From Thiopseudomonas sp964394445 (GTDB lineage Bacteria > Pseudomonadota > Gammaproteobacteria > Pseudomonadales > Pseudomonadaceae): a stretch of DNA of 19,641 nt. The DNA lies in contig CAYMXO010000033.1 in the NCBI GenBank assembly GCA_964394445.1, positions 1-19,641 of the forward strand, given 5' to 3'. Positions within the stretch are counted from its first letter, which is position 1, and every line of letters begins with the position of its first letter. A program made the position numbers and the translations under genes. This document shows, one piece after another, positions 1 to 7,660 of the stretch. The notes below the pieces were generated by a model, which was not told the DNA's origin, made no database searches, and was given only the letters and a program-made list of their open reading frames with translations.

Positions 1-10
1 TGTACTTCAG

Positions 11-310
11 CGTCTGGGCCGGGCGGAGCGCTCCGTCAGGCTGCGCTGCGCTGATGCCTGACTCCGGCCCCGCCCGGCCCGAGTTTGCTTTGTGCGGGCG
101 GGGGTTTTTGTCCCGCCCGCGGCGGGATGCTGTCGCGGTGGACATTTCGAGTTTTTGCGCGGCCACTGCTGCCTGTGCGAAGGGGCTTGCCCCCTGAGAG
201 AATTTGCGTTTTGCACGGTTGCCCCTGCAAAACGGCAACCTCCGCCCGCAGACTGCAGTATTTCTGTACGAGCGGCTTCAGCCGCGACCGCTGTTGTGCC
301 GTGGCACCTG
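11..310. repeat. Composite palindromic (REP-like) repeat, copy 1
   Basis: This is a diverged copy of the element at 7755-7951. Module A (16-80) is a 65-nt imperfect palindrome with outer arms GGGCCGGGCGG and CCGCCCGGCCC and inner arms GTCAGGC and GCCTGAC. Module B (111-127) is a short hairpin, TCCCGCC and GGCGGGA around a 3-nt loop. Module C (272-285) is the REP-type palindrome GCGGCTTCAGCCGC, followed by sequence resembling the ends of the other copies up to about 310. The stretch 140-260 is not shared with them and holds two more hairpins: GGGGC/GCCCC at 182-193 and GTTTTGCA/TGCAAAAC at 208-233. I see no gene in 1-277. The last 33 bases lie inside the end of the lactate dehydrogenase gene. 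Confidence 0.85.
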
Positions 311-3178
311 GGCTTGAATGTTGTCCTGTGGTGTCTGGAGCGGCTGGCTGACGCGGTCCAGCAGGTACAAAATGGACCGATACTGCAGGCCGGAGTGTTC
401 GCTCAGGCCGATTTCGCAGGTGCGGCTGTTGGAGTAACCGGCACTGCAGCCGGTCACTTCGTCGCGCAGGTCTTGCAGGGCGCTGGCGTTGAGTTCCGGT
501 ACCTGAAAGCCGCGATCGCCGGCAAAGCCGCAACAGCTGACCGAAGCCGGTACCACCACCTCCCGGGCGCAGGCGCGGGCCAGTTTGAGCAGGCTGTGCT
601 GGTTGCCGCCAACCTGGGTTGAGCAGGTCGGGTGCAGGGCGATGGTGTCGTCCAGCGGTTGCAGTTGCAGGCGGGGCAGGGCATGGCGGGCCATGAAGTC
701 GGCAGCTTCGTAAAAATTGAGGCCGGTTTCGCCTTCGCGCATGCGCAGGTTACAGGGACTGGTGTCGGAGATCACCGGAATGTCGCTGCCCTCGCCAGTC
801 AGTTGGCGGACACTGGCGGTCATTTCGTCACGTTTGCTGTCGGCTACGCTAAACAGCCCCTTGGACTGGAACGGCAGGCCGCAGCACAGCTCGTTGATGT
901 TGTCGGGAATCAGTACTTCGTATCCGGCCTTGTGCAGGATGCCCAGGGTGACTTCAAACAACGGGCGGCTGTCGTCTGTGCGCCGGTCCGAGCCCAGCAC
1001 CCGGCTGACACAGGACGGCCAGTAAATGACCTTGTCTGCAGACCGCGTGGCGGACGGCGCGCCGGCCGGAAAATGCCGCTGTGCGGGCAGGGCCGGTGCG
1101 GCTGCCGGCAAGCCGGGGCGCCAGTGGCCGACGGGCAGGCCGGCCTTGCGTGCCAGCTGCATGCTGGCGCGCATGCCGCGGTCTCCGAGCAGGGTCCGCG
1201 CCAGGGAAGCCAGGCGCAGGCCGCTACGGGCCATTGCGGTGGTGCGGCTAAAACGTTGCGCCAGCCGCCCGGCACGGGCTTGCAAGCGGGTATTGTGTCG
1301 GCTGCGCAGGTCGCGCACCAGATCACCGGTGTTGATATTGACCGGGCAGCGGGTGCCGCACAGGCCATCGACGGCGCAGGTATCCAGGCCGCTGTACTGC
1401 CAGTCCTGCTCCAGTGGGCGGATGCTGGCGCTGTCGGCGCCGCTTTGCCTGCGCCGTTCCAGCTCACGCCAGATGACAATGCGCTGGCGCGGGCTCAGGG
1501 TTAGCCGGCGGGACGGGCAGACGGCTTCGCAAAAGCCGCACTCGATGCAGGCATCGATAATGCCGTGGGCCTTGGGCAGGGGCTTGAGGTTTTCCACGTG
1601 GGTGGTGGGGTTGTCGCTGATCAGCACGCCGGGGTTGAGCAGGTTGCTGGGGTCAAACAGCTGTTTGATGCGCTTCATCAGGGCATAGGCGTCGCTGCCC
1701 CACTCCAGTTCGACATAGGGCGCCATGTTGCGGCCGGTGCCGTGTTCGGCTTTCAGCGAGCCGCCATACTCAACCGCCACCAGTTGCGCCAGAGCGTCCA
1801 TGAAGGCGGCATAGCGGCTGACTTCTGCCGGATCATTGAAGCTCTGGGTAAAGACGAAGTGCAGGTTGCCTTCCAGCGCATGGCCAAACAGGATCGCCTC
1901 GTGGTAACCGTGGCGCTGCAGCAGGGCCTGCAGGTCGAGCACGCCCTCGGCCAGCCGGTCCAGTGGAAACGCCACGTCTTCGATGATGACCGTGGTGCCG
2001 ACGACCCGGTTGGCACCCACCGCCGGGAAGGTTCCCTTGCGTACGTTCCAGTAGCTGTCGTAGGTGTGCGGATCATGGGTAAACTCGATATCCTGCAAGA
2101 CCGGAATACCCTGCAGTGCATGCAGGATCTGCTCGATATTGGCATGGAGTGCCGCATCGTTCTCACCACGCACATCCACCAGCAGTGCGGTGGTGCCATC
2201 GGGCAAGTCGGCCAGCCCGGCAGGTAGACCGGGCATGTGTTGCACCGAGCGTAACGAGGCCCGGTCAAGCAGCTCCACTGCGCTGACAGGTGTTTCTTTC
2301 AGGCGCAGGGTGGCGGTGCAGGCGGTGTGGATGTCGGGGAAATAAATCAGCGCGGCGGCCTTGTCGGGATAATCGGGCACGGTGCGGTAGGTGATGGCGC
2401 TGATAAATCCCAGGGTGCCTTCCGAGCCGATCATCAGGTGCTTGAGGATGTCCAGCGGGTCGCTGAAATCCACCAGGGCATTGATGCTGTAGCCGGTGGT
2501 GTTTTTCAGCCGGTATTTGTGACGGATGCGTTCGGCCAGGGCGGTGTTGGCCCGGGTGGCTGCGCCCAGCTCGGCCAGATGCTGCAGCAGCCCGGCATGG
2601 CTGGTTCGAAACGCCGTAACCGATGCGGCATCGGCGGTGTCCAGCAGGGTGCCGTCGGCCAGAATCAGGCGCAGATCCAGCAGTGTGTTGTAGGAGTTCT
2701 CGGCGGTACCACAGCACATGCCCGAGGCGTTGTTGGCGGCGATGCCGCCAATCATGCAGGCGTTGATCGAGGCCGGGTCGGGGCCGATTTTGCGTCCCAG
2801 CGGTGCCAGCAGGCTGTTGGCACGGGCGCCGATGATGCCCGGTTGCAGGCGGATGGCGGCACCGTTGTCCAGCAGCTGGTGCCCGTTCCAGCCGTTGCCC
2901 AGCTGGATCAGCACCGAATCGGTGACGGCCTGGCCGGACAGCGAGGTACCGGCTGCCCGGAAGGTCACTGGCAGACCGCGGCGGGCGCAGCTGCGCAGTA
3001 CCTGCTGTACCTCGTCATCATTGCATACCCGCACCACCAGTTGCGGCACCAGCCGGTAAAAGCTGGCGTCGGTACCCTGGGCCAGCCGGTCAAGCTCGGC
3101 GGTGAGCAGGCGCTCGGCCGGGATGAAGCCGGCAAGTTCCCGGGTCAGCTCCTGATAGGCGGGGGTCATCGAATACAT
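278..3178 (-). CDS. lldE: FAD/Fe-S D-lactate dehydrogenase (Dld-II type)
   Basis: A 966-aa membrane-associated, NAD-independent dehydrogenase, probably oxidising D-lactate to pyruvate and passing electrons to the quinone pool. Seen in the sequence: an FAD-binding PCMH/GlcD domain (about residues 40-270, with AAGTSLSGQ and IGGIAANNASGM), a C-terminal FAD-oxidase domain to about 525, two ferredoxin-like cysteine motifs (CIECGFCEAVCP near 543 and CAVDGLCGTRCP near 599), and a CCG/heterodisulfide-reductase-like region with WPSC near 721, LCCG near 763, HPTC near 849 and SCCG near 883. The start has AGGAG 6 nt upstream. It follows lldP by 74 bp in the same operon. The symbol follows Pseudomonas usage, where lldE means the D-specific enzyme; it is not the short LldE/LutA subunit of other bacteria. 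The last ten codons come from the adjoining repeat. Substrate is inferred from context. Confidence 0.9.
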   Translation of the reverse strand: MYSMTPAYQELTRELAGFIPAERLLTAELDRLAQGTDASFYRLVPQLVVRVCNDDEVQQVLRSCARRGLPVTFRAAGTSLSGQAVTDSVLIQLGNGWNGHQLLDNGAAIRLQPGIIGARANSLLAPLGRKIGPDPASINACMIGGIAANNASGMCCGTAENSYNTLLDLRLILADGTLLDTADAASVTAFRTSHAGLLQHLAELGAATRANTALAERIRHKYRLKNTTGYSINALVDFSDPLDILKHLMIGSEGTLGFISAITYRTVPDYPDKAAALIYFPDIHTACTATLRLKETPVSAVELLDRASLRSVQHMPGLPAGLADLPDGTTALLVDVRGENDAALHANIEQILHALQGIPVLQDIEFTHDPHTYDSYWNVRKGTFPAVGANRVVGTTVIIEDVAFPLDRLAEGVLDLQALLQRHGYHEAILFGHALEGNLHFVFTQSFNDPAEVSRYAAFMDALAQLVAVEYGGSLKAEHGTGRNMAPYVELEWGSDAYALMKRIKQLFDPSNLLNPGVLISDNPTTHVENLKPLPKAHGIIDACIECGFCEAVCPSRRLTLSPRQRIVIWRELERRRQSGADSASIRPLEQDWQYSGLDTCAVDGLCGTRCPVNINTGDLVRDLRSRHNTRLQARAGRLAQRFSRTTAMARSGLRLASLARTLLGDRGMRASMQLARKAGLPVGHWRPGLPAAAPALPAQRHFPAGAPSATRSADKVIYWPSCVSRVLGSDRRTDDSRPLFEVTLGILHKAGYEVLIPDNINELCCGLPFQSKGLFSVADSKRDEMTASVRQLTGEGSDIPVISDTSPCNLRMREGETGLNFYEAADFMARHALPRLQLQPLDDTIALHPTCSTQVGGNQHSLLKLARACAREVVVPASVSCCGFAGDRGFQVPELNASALQDLRDEVTGCSAGYSNSRTCEIGLSEHSGLQYRSILYLLDRVSQPLQTPQDNIQAQVPRHNSGRG

Positions 3179-3214
3179 GCAGTTCTCCTGGAGCCGTCAA
3201 GCGGTCGTGCAAAC

Positions 3215-3240
3215 CGGTGCCTGCCGCCGGGCAGGCACCG
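3215..3240 (-). promoter_or_regulatory. Intergenic mRNA hairpin between lldP and lldE
   Basis: A perfect 11-bp stem (CGGTGCCTGCC and its complement) closes a 4-nt loop just after the lldP stop and about 36 nt before the lldE start. On the minus strand it is followed by GTTTG rather than a run of T, so it is a weak terminator at best. Such hairpins often stabilise the 3' end of the upstream message or lower expression of the downstream gene. The structure is seen; the role is inferred. Confidence 0.6.
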
Positions 3241-3252
3241 CTGGCCGTCAGG

Positions 3253-4920
3253 TCAGGCCATGATCAGGGCGATGATGCCGGTGGCGGTCAGATAATACAG
3301 TGTGGGCAAGATGGTCATGCGCAACGTGCGGCCTTCGCGGCCAAGCAGGCCGACCGTTGCCGAGGCAGCCACCACGTTGTGAATGGCGATCATGTTGCCC
3401 GCTGCCGCCCCCACGGCCTGTACCGATACCAGGGTAATGGTGGAGGCGTTCAGCAGCTCGGCCGCACTGTACTGGAACTGGGCCAGCATCAGGTTGGACA
3501 CGGTGTTGGAACCGGCGATGAACGCACCCAGCGCACCGACTGTGGGTGCCAGCAGCGGATAAACGCTGCCAAAGGTGTTGGACACCAGCTGCGCCATAGC
3601 AATCGGCATGGATGGCAGATCGGCGGCGTTGACGCCCGAGTTGATCAGGATACGGACCATGGGCACGGTGAACACCAGCACAAAGCCGGCGCCGAGCAGG
3701 GTGCGCGAAGACTCGCTGACCGCTGCGCGCAGCTGGCCCAGCGTCATGCGGTGCAGGAAGAAAGTCAGCAGCACCACCACTATCATCACGCCTCCGGGCA
3801 GGTAAAGCAGCTCGATGCCGCCGGAGACGCCCTGTTCGCCAAGGATGTTCTGCCAGCTGAAGTTGAGCACACTGAGGAAGAACGCCTTGACCTGCGGGAT
3901 GGCACGTGAAAGCACCAGCAATATGGCCAGCAGCACATAGGGCAGCCAGGCCATGGCAACCGGCATCGGTCGCTGGTCGGTCAGGCTGTCCAGCTTGATC
4001 TGGATGCTGCCCATCCAGGTGGCCGGCCATTCGCTGGCGGGTGCAAAGTCCCAGTTACCGCTTTTCGGCATCAGGAAACCGGCCCGGGCCGCCGGTACGA
4101 CAATCGCCAGGCCAACCAGTGCTCCGATCAGGGATGGGAACTCGGGGCCAAGGAAAATACCGGCCAGCGCATAGGGAATGACAAAGGCGACGCCGGTAAA
4201 CAGGGCAAAGGGGGCTACTTCCAGCCCTTCGCGCCAGGATTTGTTACGGCCGAAAAAGCGCGTCAGCATGCTGCACATCAGCAGGGGCATGATAATGCCG
4301 ACAGCGGCGTGGGTTAGGGCCACTTTGGAAGTGACCAGGTGGTAGAACATGTCCCAGCTGGAGCCTTGTGCCAACAGCTGCTCGCTGATGCCGGTGCGGT
4401 CCAGGCCGGCAGTAACGCCCACCACAATGGGTGTGCCGACAGCACCAAAGGATACCGGCGTGGACTGTACCATCATGCCGATCATGACCGCGCCAAGTGC
4501 CGGGAAACCCAGGGCGACCAGTAGCGGTGCGACCACCGCGGCCGGGGTACCAAAGCCGGAAGCACCCTCGATAAAGCAGCCGAACAGCCAGGCGATGATC
4601 AGCACCTGGATGCGCCGGTCCGGTGAAATATTGGAAAACCCGGAGCGGATTGCAGTGATGCCGCCGGAGTGCTTCAGGGTGTTGAGCAGCAGGATGGCGC
4701 CGAAGATGATCCACAGGATCGCTCCGGTCATGATCAGTCCTTGCAGGCTGGAGGCCAGGATGCGGTTTGGGGTCAGATCCCAGGCAAACAGGCCAATCAG
4801 TACGGTGACCACAAACACCGCCGGCATGGCAATTTTTGCCGGCAGGTTGAAGCCAATCAGGAAAACGCCGGCCAGCAGCAGCGGGGTGAAGGCCAGCAGG
4901 GGCAGGAGTATCTCGTTCAT
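3253..4920 (-). CDS. lldP: Lactate permease, LldP/LctP family
   Basis: A 555-aa inner-membrane transporter that imports lactate, by family probably with protons. The protein is hydrophobic throughout, with many predicted helices, and carries the family signature FIEGASGFGTPAAVV at residues 116-130, followed by MVQSTPVSFGAVGTPI. The length fits the usual size of about 550-560 aa. The start has GAGGA 7 nt upstream. It is the first gene of an lldP-lldE operon divergent from lldR. Its expected promoter lies about 250 nt upstream with an LldR operator just inside the transcript, and an A-rich Crc/Hfq-type motif lies 27-37 nt before the start codon. In many pseudomonads lldD would follow; here lldE follows directly. 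Confidence 0.96.
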   Translation of the reverse strand: MNEILLPLLAFTPLLLAGVFLIGFNLPAKIAMPAVFVVTVLIGLFAWDLTPNRILASSLQGLIMTGAILWIIFGAILLLNTLKHSGGITAIRSGFSNISPDRRIQVLIIAWLFGCFIEGASGFGTPAAVVAPLLVALGFPALGAVMIGMMVQSTPVSFGAVGTPIVVGVTAGLDRTGISEQLLAQGSSWDMFYHLVTSKVALTHAAVGIIMPLLMCSMLTRFFGRNKSWREGLEVAPFALFTGVAFVIPYALAGIFLGPEFPSLIGALVGLAIVVPAARAGFLMPKSGNWDFAPASEWPATWMGSIQIKLDSLTDQRPMPVAMAWLPYVLLAILLVLSRAIPQVKAFFLSVLNFSWQNILGEQGVSGGIELLYLPGGVMIVVVLLTFFLHRMTLGQLRAAVSESSRTLLGAGFVLVFTVPMVRILINSGVNAADLPSMPIAMAQLVSNTFGSVYPLLAPTVGALGAFIAGSNTVSNLMLAQFQYSAAELLNASTITLVSVQAVGAAAGNMIAIHNVVAASATVGLLGREGRTLRMTILPTLYYLTATGIIALIMA

Positions 4921-4946
4921 GGTCGGGTCCTCGCGCTAGATGACGC

Positions 4947-4957
4947 TTGTTGTTATT
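4947..4957 (-). promoter_or_regulatory. Candidate Crc/Hfq catabolite repression motif in lldP leader
   Basis: On the minus strand this reads AATAACAACAA, three consecutive AAN triplets plus AA, fully matching the AANAANAA motif bound by Hfq with Crc in pseudomonads. It lies about 27 nt before the lldP start codon and roughly 15 nt before the Shine-Dalgarno sequence, where translational repression is plausible. The match is seen; the function is inferred. Confidence 0.45.
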
Positions 4958-5142
4958 GGCCGCCTGCCGGGTGGTTCCAGACCGCAGTTGGCAGGCTTGT
5001 TGTCAGGTTGCCGCCTTGCGCGTGGCTGCCGGCATCGGGTTTGGCTGGTGATGCGGTGCATGCCAGATGCTGCCGGGCGGTTCCTCGTCCGTTGTTTTGC
5101 ACGATTCCGGCACGGTCGGACTCCATGTTTGCTGAAAGCTCG

Positions 5143-5167
5143 TGTAAATTGGTAAGACCAATTTACA
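5143..5167. promoter_or_regulatory. LldR operator 1 (lldP side)
   Basis: A perfect palindrome: arms TGTAAATTGGT and its complement (11 bp each) around the 3-nt centre AAG. The core AATTGGT-N3-ACCAATT matches the operator known for FadR-type LldR regulators. It begins about 7 nt downstream of the predicted lldP transcription start, so bound repressor would block the operon. Confidence 0.85.
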
Positions 5168-5180
5168 TCCGGTTTTTATC

Positions 5181-5210
5181 ATGCTATGTGCTGCCTTTAT
5201 GGCGAGTCAA
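5181..5210 (-). promoter_or_regulatory. Predicted sigma-70 promoter of lldP-lldE
   Basis: Minus-strand -35 TTGACT (5205-5210) and -10 TAGCAT (5181-5186) are separated by 18 bp. The predicted start, near 5174, lies just before operator 1 and gives an unusually long leader of about 250 nt. Support comes from box quality and from the adjoining operator; there is no experimental evidence. Confidence 0.5.
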
Positions 5211-5406
5211 CAAATTGCTCAGCCGGCTACGACCATGGTCTAGGTGGTTGTTGTGGCGACCAGAAGTTGACGTAAAAATCGCCATAATTGTGACTTGTTT
5301 TGCAATAAATACCGATAAACAGAGTGGTGCGGACCGTCGCCCGATAGCGCACGAGCTGATTGAACGGGCGCAGACAGGTTTGTGGCTGCCGCGTGCCGGT
5401 TTGTGC
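5211..5406. other. Intergenic spacer between the divergent lldP and lldR promoters
   Basis: This is the middle of the 549-bp gene-free interval between lldP and lldR. It includes an AT-richer patch around 5270-5320 that could ease bending or looping between the two operators. TTGACG at 5267 has no well-spaced -10. I see no credible gene here. Confidence 0.5.
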
Positions 5407-5435
5407 TTGCCTTCTTTGCTGCAACACAACATGAT
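5407..5435 (+). promoter_or_regulatory. Predicted sigma-70 promoter of lldR
   Basis: -35 TTGCCT (5407-5412) and -10 CATGAT (5430-5435) have a 17-bp spacer. The predicted start, near 5442, is immediately before operator 2 and about 28 nt before the lldR start codon. Each box matches consensus at four of six positions. The placement relative to the operator mirrors the lldP side. Confidence 0.4.
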
Positions 5436-5443
5436 TGCGCTTA

Positions 5444-5460
5444 AATTGGTCTTACCAGTT
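5444..5460. promoter_or_regulatory. LldR operator 2 (lldR side)
   Basis: AATTGGT, CTT, ACCAGTT: the same palindrome as operator 1 with one mismatch in the right arm. The centre CTT is the complement of AAG in operator 1, so the two sites are in opposite orientations. It lies 9 nt before the lldR start codon, consistent with autoregulation. Confidence 0.75.
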
Positions 5461-5469
5461 GGGGTTTGT

Positions 5470-6231
5470 ATGGTATTTCAACAGGTTCAGCGTCCGCGGG
5501 TGTCGGATGTGATCATGCGGCGACTGGAGGCGATGATTCTGGAGGGCACCTTCAAGCCCGGGCAGAAATTGCCGCCCGAGCGTGAGCTGGCAGAGCAGTT
5601 CGGTGTTTCCCGGCCATCCCTGCGCGAGGCGATGCAAAAGCTGGTGGCCCGTGGCCTGCTGGTCAGCCGGCAAGGGGGCGGCAACTACGTATGTGAACAG
5701 CTGGGGCAGTCGTTTCGCGACCCGCTGCTGCAGCTGCTGGCGGGGCACAGCGAGTTTCACTACGACCTGCTGGAGTTTCGTCACGCCCTGGAAGGGCTGG
5801 CTGCACACTATGCTGCACTGCGTGCTACCGATGCCGACCGGGCCATGCTCGAGCAGCGGTTTGCTGCACTGGTTGCCACCTATGAGGCCATGGACCCGGA
5901 GCAGGAAGCCGAGGCGGATGCGGCCTTTCACCTGGCGATTGCCGAGGCGGCACATAATGTTGTGCTGCTGCACAGCATGCGGGGTATTTTTGCCCTGCTT
6001 GAGCAGAGCATTGTCAAGAACCTGACCAGCCTGTTTGAGCGAGACGAATCGCGCACACAACTCTACGCGCAGCACCGCGCACTGCTGGATGCAATCCTGT
6101 CGGGCGATGCCGAAGCCGCACGGACACGCTCACATGAACATCTGGTGTTCGTTGAAGACAGCCTGCTGGAGCTGACGCGGCATGAAACCCGCTTTGAGCG
6201 TGCCATGCGCAGGGTCCAGGCCAGGGGCTGA
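5470..6231 (+). CDS. lldR: Lactate-responsive repressor LldR (GntR family, FadR/FCD type)
   Basis: A 253-aa transcription factor. Residues 8-72 form a GntR winged helix (LPPERELAEQFGVSRPSLREA), followed by an all-helical FCD ligand domain. The residues D150, H154, H202 and H224 have the spacing of the metal-binding site known in FCD proteins (DxxxH, then two histidines 22 apart). An upstream in-frame extension exists, but the ATG at 5470 is preferred: it has GGGG 5 nt upstream, lies just after operator 2, and gives the normal family length. It probably represses lldP-lldE and itself until lactate binds. It is divergent from the operon it would control, with a 549-bp shared control region. Confidence 0.93.
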   Translation: MVFQQVQRPRVSDVIMRRLEAMILEGTFKPGQKLPPERELAEQFGVSRPSLREAMQKLVARGLLVSRQGGGNYVCEQLGQSFRDPLLQLLAGHSEFHYDLLEFRHALEGLAAHYAALRATDADRAMLEQRFAALVATYEAMDPEQEAEADAAFHLAIAEAAHNVVLLHSMRGIFALLEQSIVKNLTSLFERDESRTQLYAQHRALLDAILSGDAEAARTRSHEHLVFVEDSLLELTRHETRFERAMRRVQARG

Positions 6232-6302
6232 ACCAGCGCCTGGCCGGTAGCACCAGCGGGCTCTTGTCCGGCCGCTGTTGCCGGGGCCCTGGAGGCTGTC
6301 GC

Positions 6303-6331
6303 TTGACACAGGGCCGGTTGCGCACTTTGAT
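6303..6331 (+). promoter_or_regulatory. Predicted sigma-70 promoter of nfsB-yigZ
   Basis: A consensus -35 TTGACA (6303-6308), 17-bp spacer and -10 TTTGAT (6326-6331, four of six) lie 46 nt before the nfsB start, in the 146-bp gap after lldR. This separates nfsB from the lactate locus transcriptionally. Confidence 0.55.
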
Positions 6332-6377
6332 TGATGGCCGGGCTAAAACAATATTCACAGTAAACAGGAGTTTCAAC

Positions 6378-7040
6378 ATGCAGCTATCCATTCAGGACGC
6401 CTTGCAGCGCCGTCACGCCAGCAAGGCTTTTGACGCGAACCGCAAACTGCCGGAAGCGGTCGTGGAGCAGGTGCTGGATGTCTTGCGCTGGATGCCGTCC
6501 AGCACCAACATTCAGCCCTGGCATTTTATTGTTGCCAGCACGGACGAAGGCAAGGCGCGTATCGCCCGGGCAGCCACCGGAAGCTATGGTTATAACGAGC
6601 CAAAAATCCTTAATGCCTCGCATGTTGTGCTGTTTTGTGCCCGGACCAGTGTCGATGAAGAACACCTGCAGCAGGTGCTGGCGGCTGAAGACGAGGCCGG
6701 GCGTTTCAAGGACTTTCCGCAGGGCCGTGACGCCTCCCATAACACCCGGGTCAGTTATCACGGTTTTCACAAGTACGAGCGCAAGGATGTACCGCACTGG
6801 CTGGAAAAGCAGATATACCTGAATCTGGGCGGCTTGCTGTTGTCGGCTGGATTGCTGGATATTGATGCGGTACCCATGGAGGGCATGGATCTTGAGGTCC
6901 TGAACGCGGAGTTTGATCTGAACGCTCGTGATCTGGTGGCGGTGGTGGCGGTTGGTCTGGGCTATCGCAGCAGCGAAGATTTTAATGCCGATCTGCCCAA
7001 GGCGCGGCTGGCTCCCGAAAAAATCTTCACCTTTATTTAA
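6378..7040 (+). CDS. nfsB: Oxygen-insensitive NAD(P)H nitroreductase, NfsB family
   Basis: A 220-aa cytoplasmic FMN flavoprotein predicted to reduce nitroaromatics and quinones by two-electron steps with NAD(P)H. The N-terminus reads RRHASKAFDANRKL (FMN phosphate-binding arginine/serine region), followed by MPSSTNIQPWHFIVAST, which closely resembles NfsB of enterics. The C-terminal part has GLLDIDAVPMEGMD and the ending EDFNADLPKARL typical of the family. Length matches NfsB (about 217 aa). A longer in-frame start at 6264 exists, but ATG 6378 has ACAGGAG 7 nt upstream and fits the family start. yigZ follows after 17 bp, probably in the same transcript. Confidence 0.93.
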   Translation: MQLSIQDALQRRHASKAFDANRKLPEAVVEQVLDVLRWMPSSTNIQPWHFIVASTDEGKARIARAATGSYGYNEPKILNASHVVLFCARTSVDEEHLQQVLAAEDEAGRFKDFPQGRDASHNTRVSYHGFHKYERKDVPHWLEKQIYLNLGGLLLSAGLLDIDAVPMEGMDLEVLNAEFDLNARDLVAVVAVGLGYRSSEDFNADLPKARLAPEKIFTFI

Positions 7041-7057
7041 GCGCAATACTGTCTGCC

Positions 7058-7645
7058 ATGCGTAAGCGCATCCTGGGCACTGCCCGTCATGAGGTTGAAA
7101 TCCGCAAAAGCCGCTTTGTGGCCCAGGCTGTCCCCCTGCCTTCGGTTGCCGAAGCCCCTGCCCTGATTGAGCGCTTGTCGACACAAGGCATCAGTCATAA
7201 TTGTTGGGCCTGGCGTTTTGGCGGGCAATACCGATTCAGCGATGATGGCGAACCCGGCGGTACCGCCGGCCGGCCAATCCTGGCGGCGATCGAGAACCGG
7301 GGCTTTGACCAGACATTGATTGTGGTCAGTCGCTGGTATGGTGGCATTCAGCTGGGTACCGGGGGACTGGCGCGGGCTTACGGTGGCTGCGCCAACAGTT
7401 GCCTGCTGGCAGCTGCTAGCGAGCCGTTGATTGAACAGGCCGGGCTGGAGTGTTTGTGTCCCTACCCGTTACTGGAAACGTTCAAGAACCTGCTGCTCGG
7501 GGAGCAGGGAAGCATTCTGGGCGAGGATTTTCGGGGTGACGGGGTTTATTTGCGCATGGCTGTTCCGGTTGGCCGGGAGCAGGCATTGCAAGAGGCCATG
7601 CTTAATCTCAGTCGTGGTGAGGTGATGTTGCGGGAGTCTGGTTGA
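7058..7645 (+). CDS. yigZ: YigZ/IMPACT family protein
   Basis: A 195-aa cytoplasmic protein of the UPF0029/IMPACT family, whose bacterial role is poorly defined; the fold resembles ribosome-associated domains. Seen: the signature SDDGEPGGTAGRPIL at residues 61-75 and SRWYGGIQLGTGGLARAY at 91-108 in the N-terminal domain, plus a C-terminal DUF1949-like ferredoxin fold. Length is typical (about 195-205 aa). It starts 17 bp after nfsB without a clear Shine-Dalgarno sequence, so translation may depend on the upstream gene. It ends against the repeat-rich region, convergent with ubiI. Confidence 0.92.
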   Translation: MRKRILGTARHEVEIRKSRFVAQAVPLPSVAEAPALIERLSTQGISHNCWAWRFGGQYRFSDDGEPGGTAGRPILAAIENRGFDQTLIVVSRWYGGIQLGTGGLARAYGGCANSCLLAAASEPLIEQAGLECLCPYPLLETFKNLLLGEQGSILGEDFRGDGVYLRMAVPVGREQALQEAMLNLSRGEVMLRESG

Positions 7646-7660
7646 GCGGATTTTACGCGT

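Noticed and set aside
111..127. TCCCGCC/GGCGGGA hairpin as the terminator of the lactate operon
   Set aside because: It is a module of the dispersed repeat, has no T run on the minus strand, and lies more than 150 bp past the stop codon.
3217..3909. Long plus-strand frames antisense to lldP and the other GC-rich genes
   Set aside because: They are shadows of strongly supported minus-strand genes, with low-complexity composition and no domain signatures.
5184..5432. Minus-strand open frame of 82 codons in the lldP-lldR intergenic region
   Set aside because: It covers both predicted promoters, has no recognisable domain and no clear ribosome binding site; it is better explained as control DNA.
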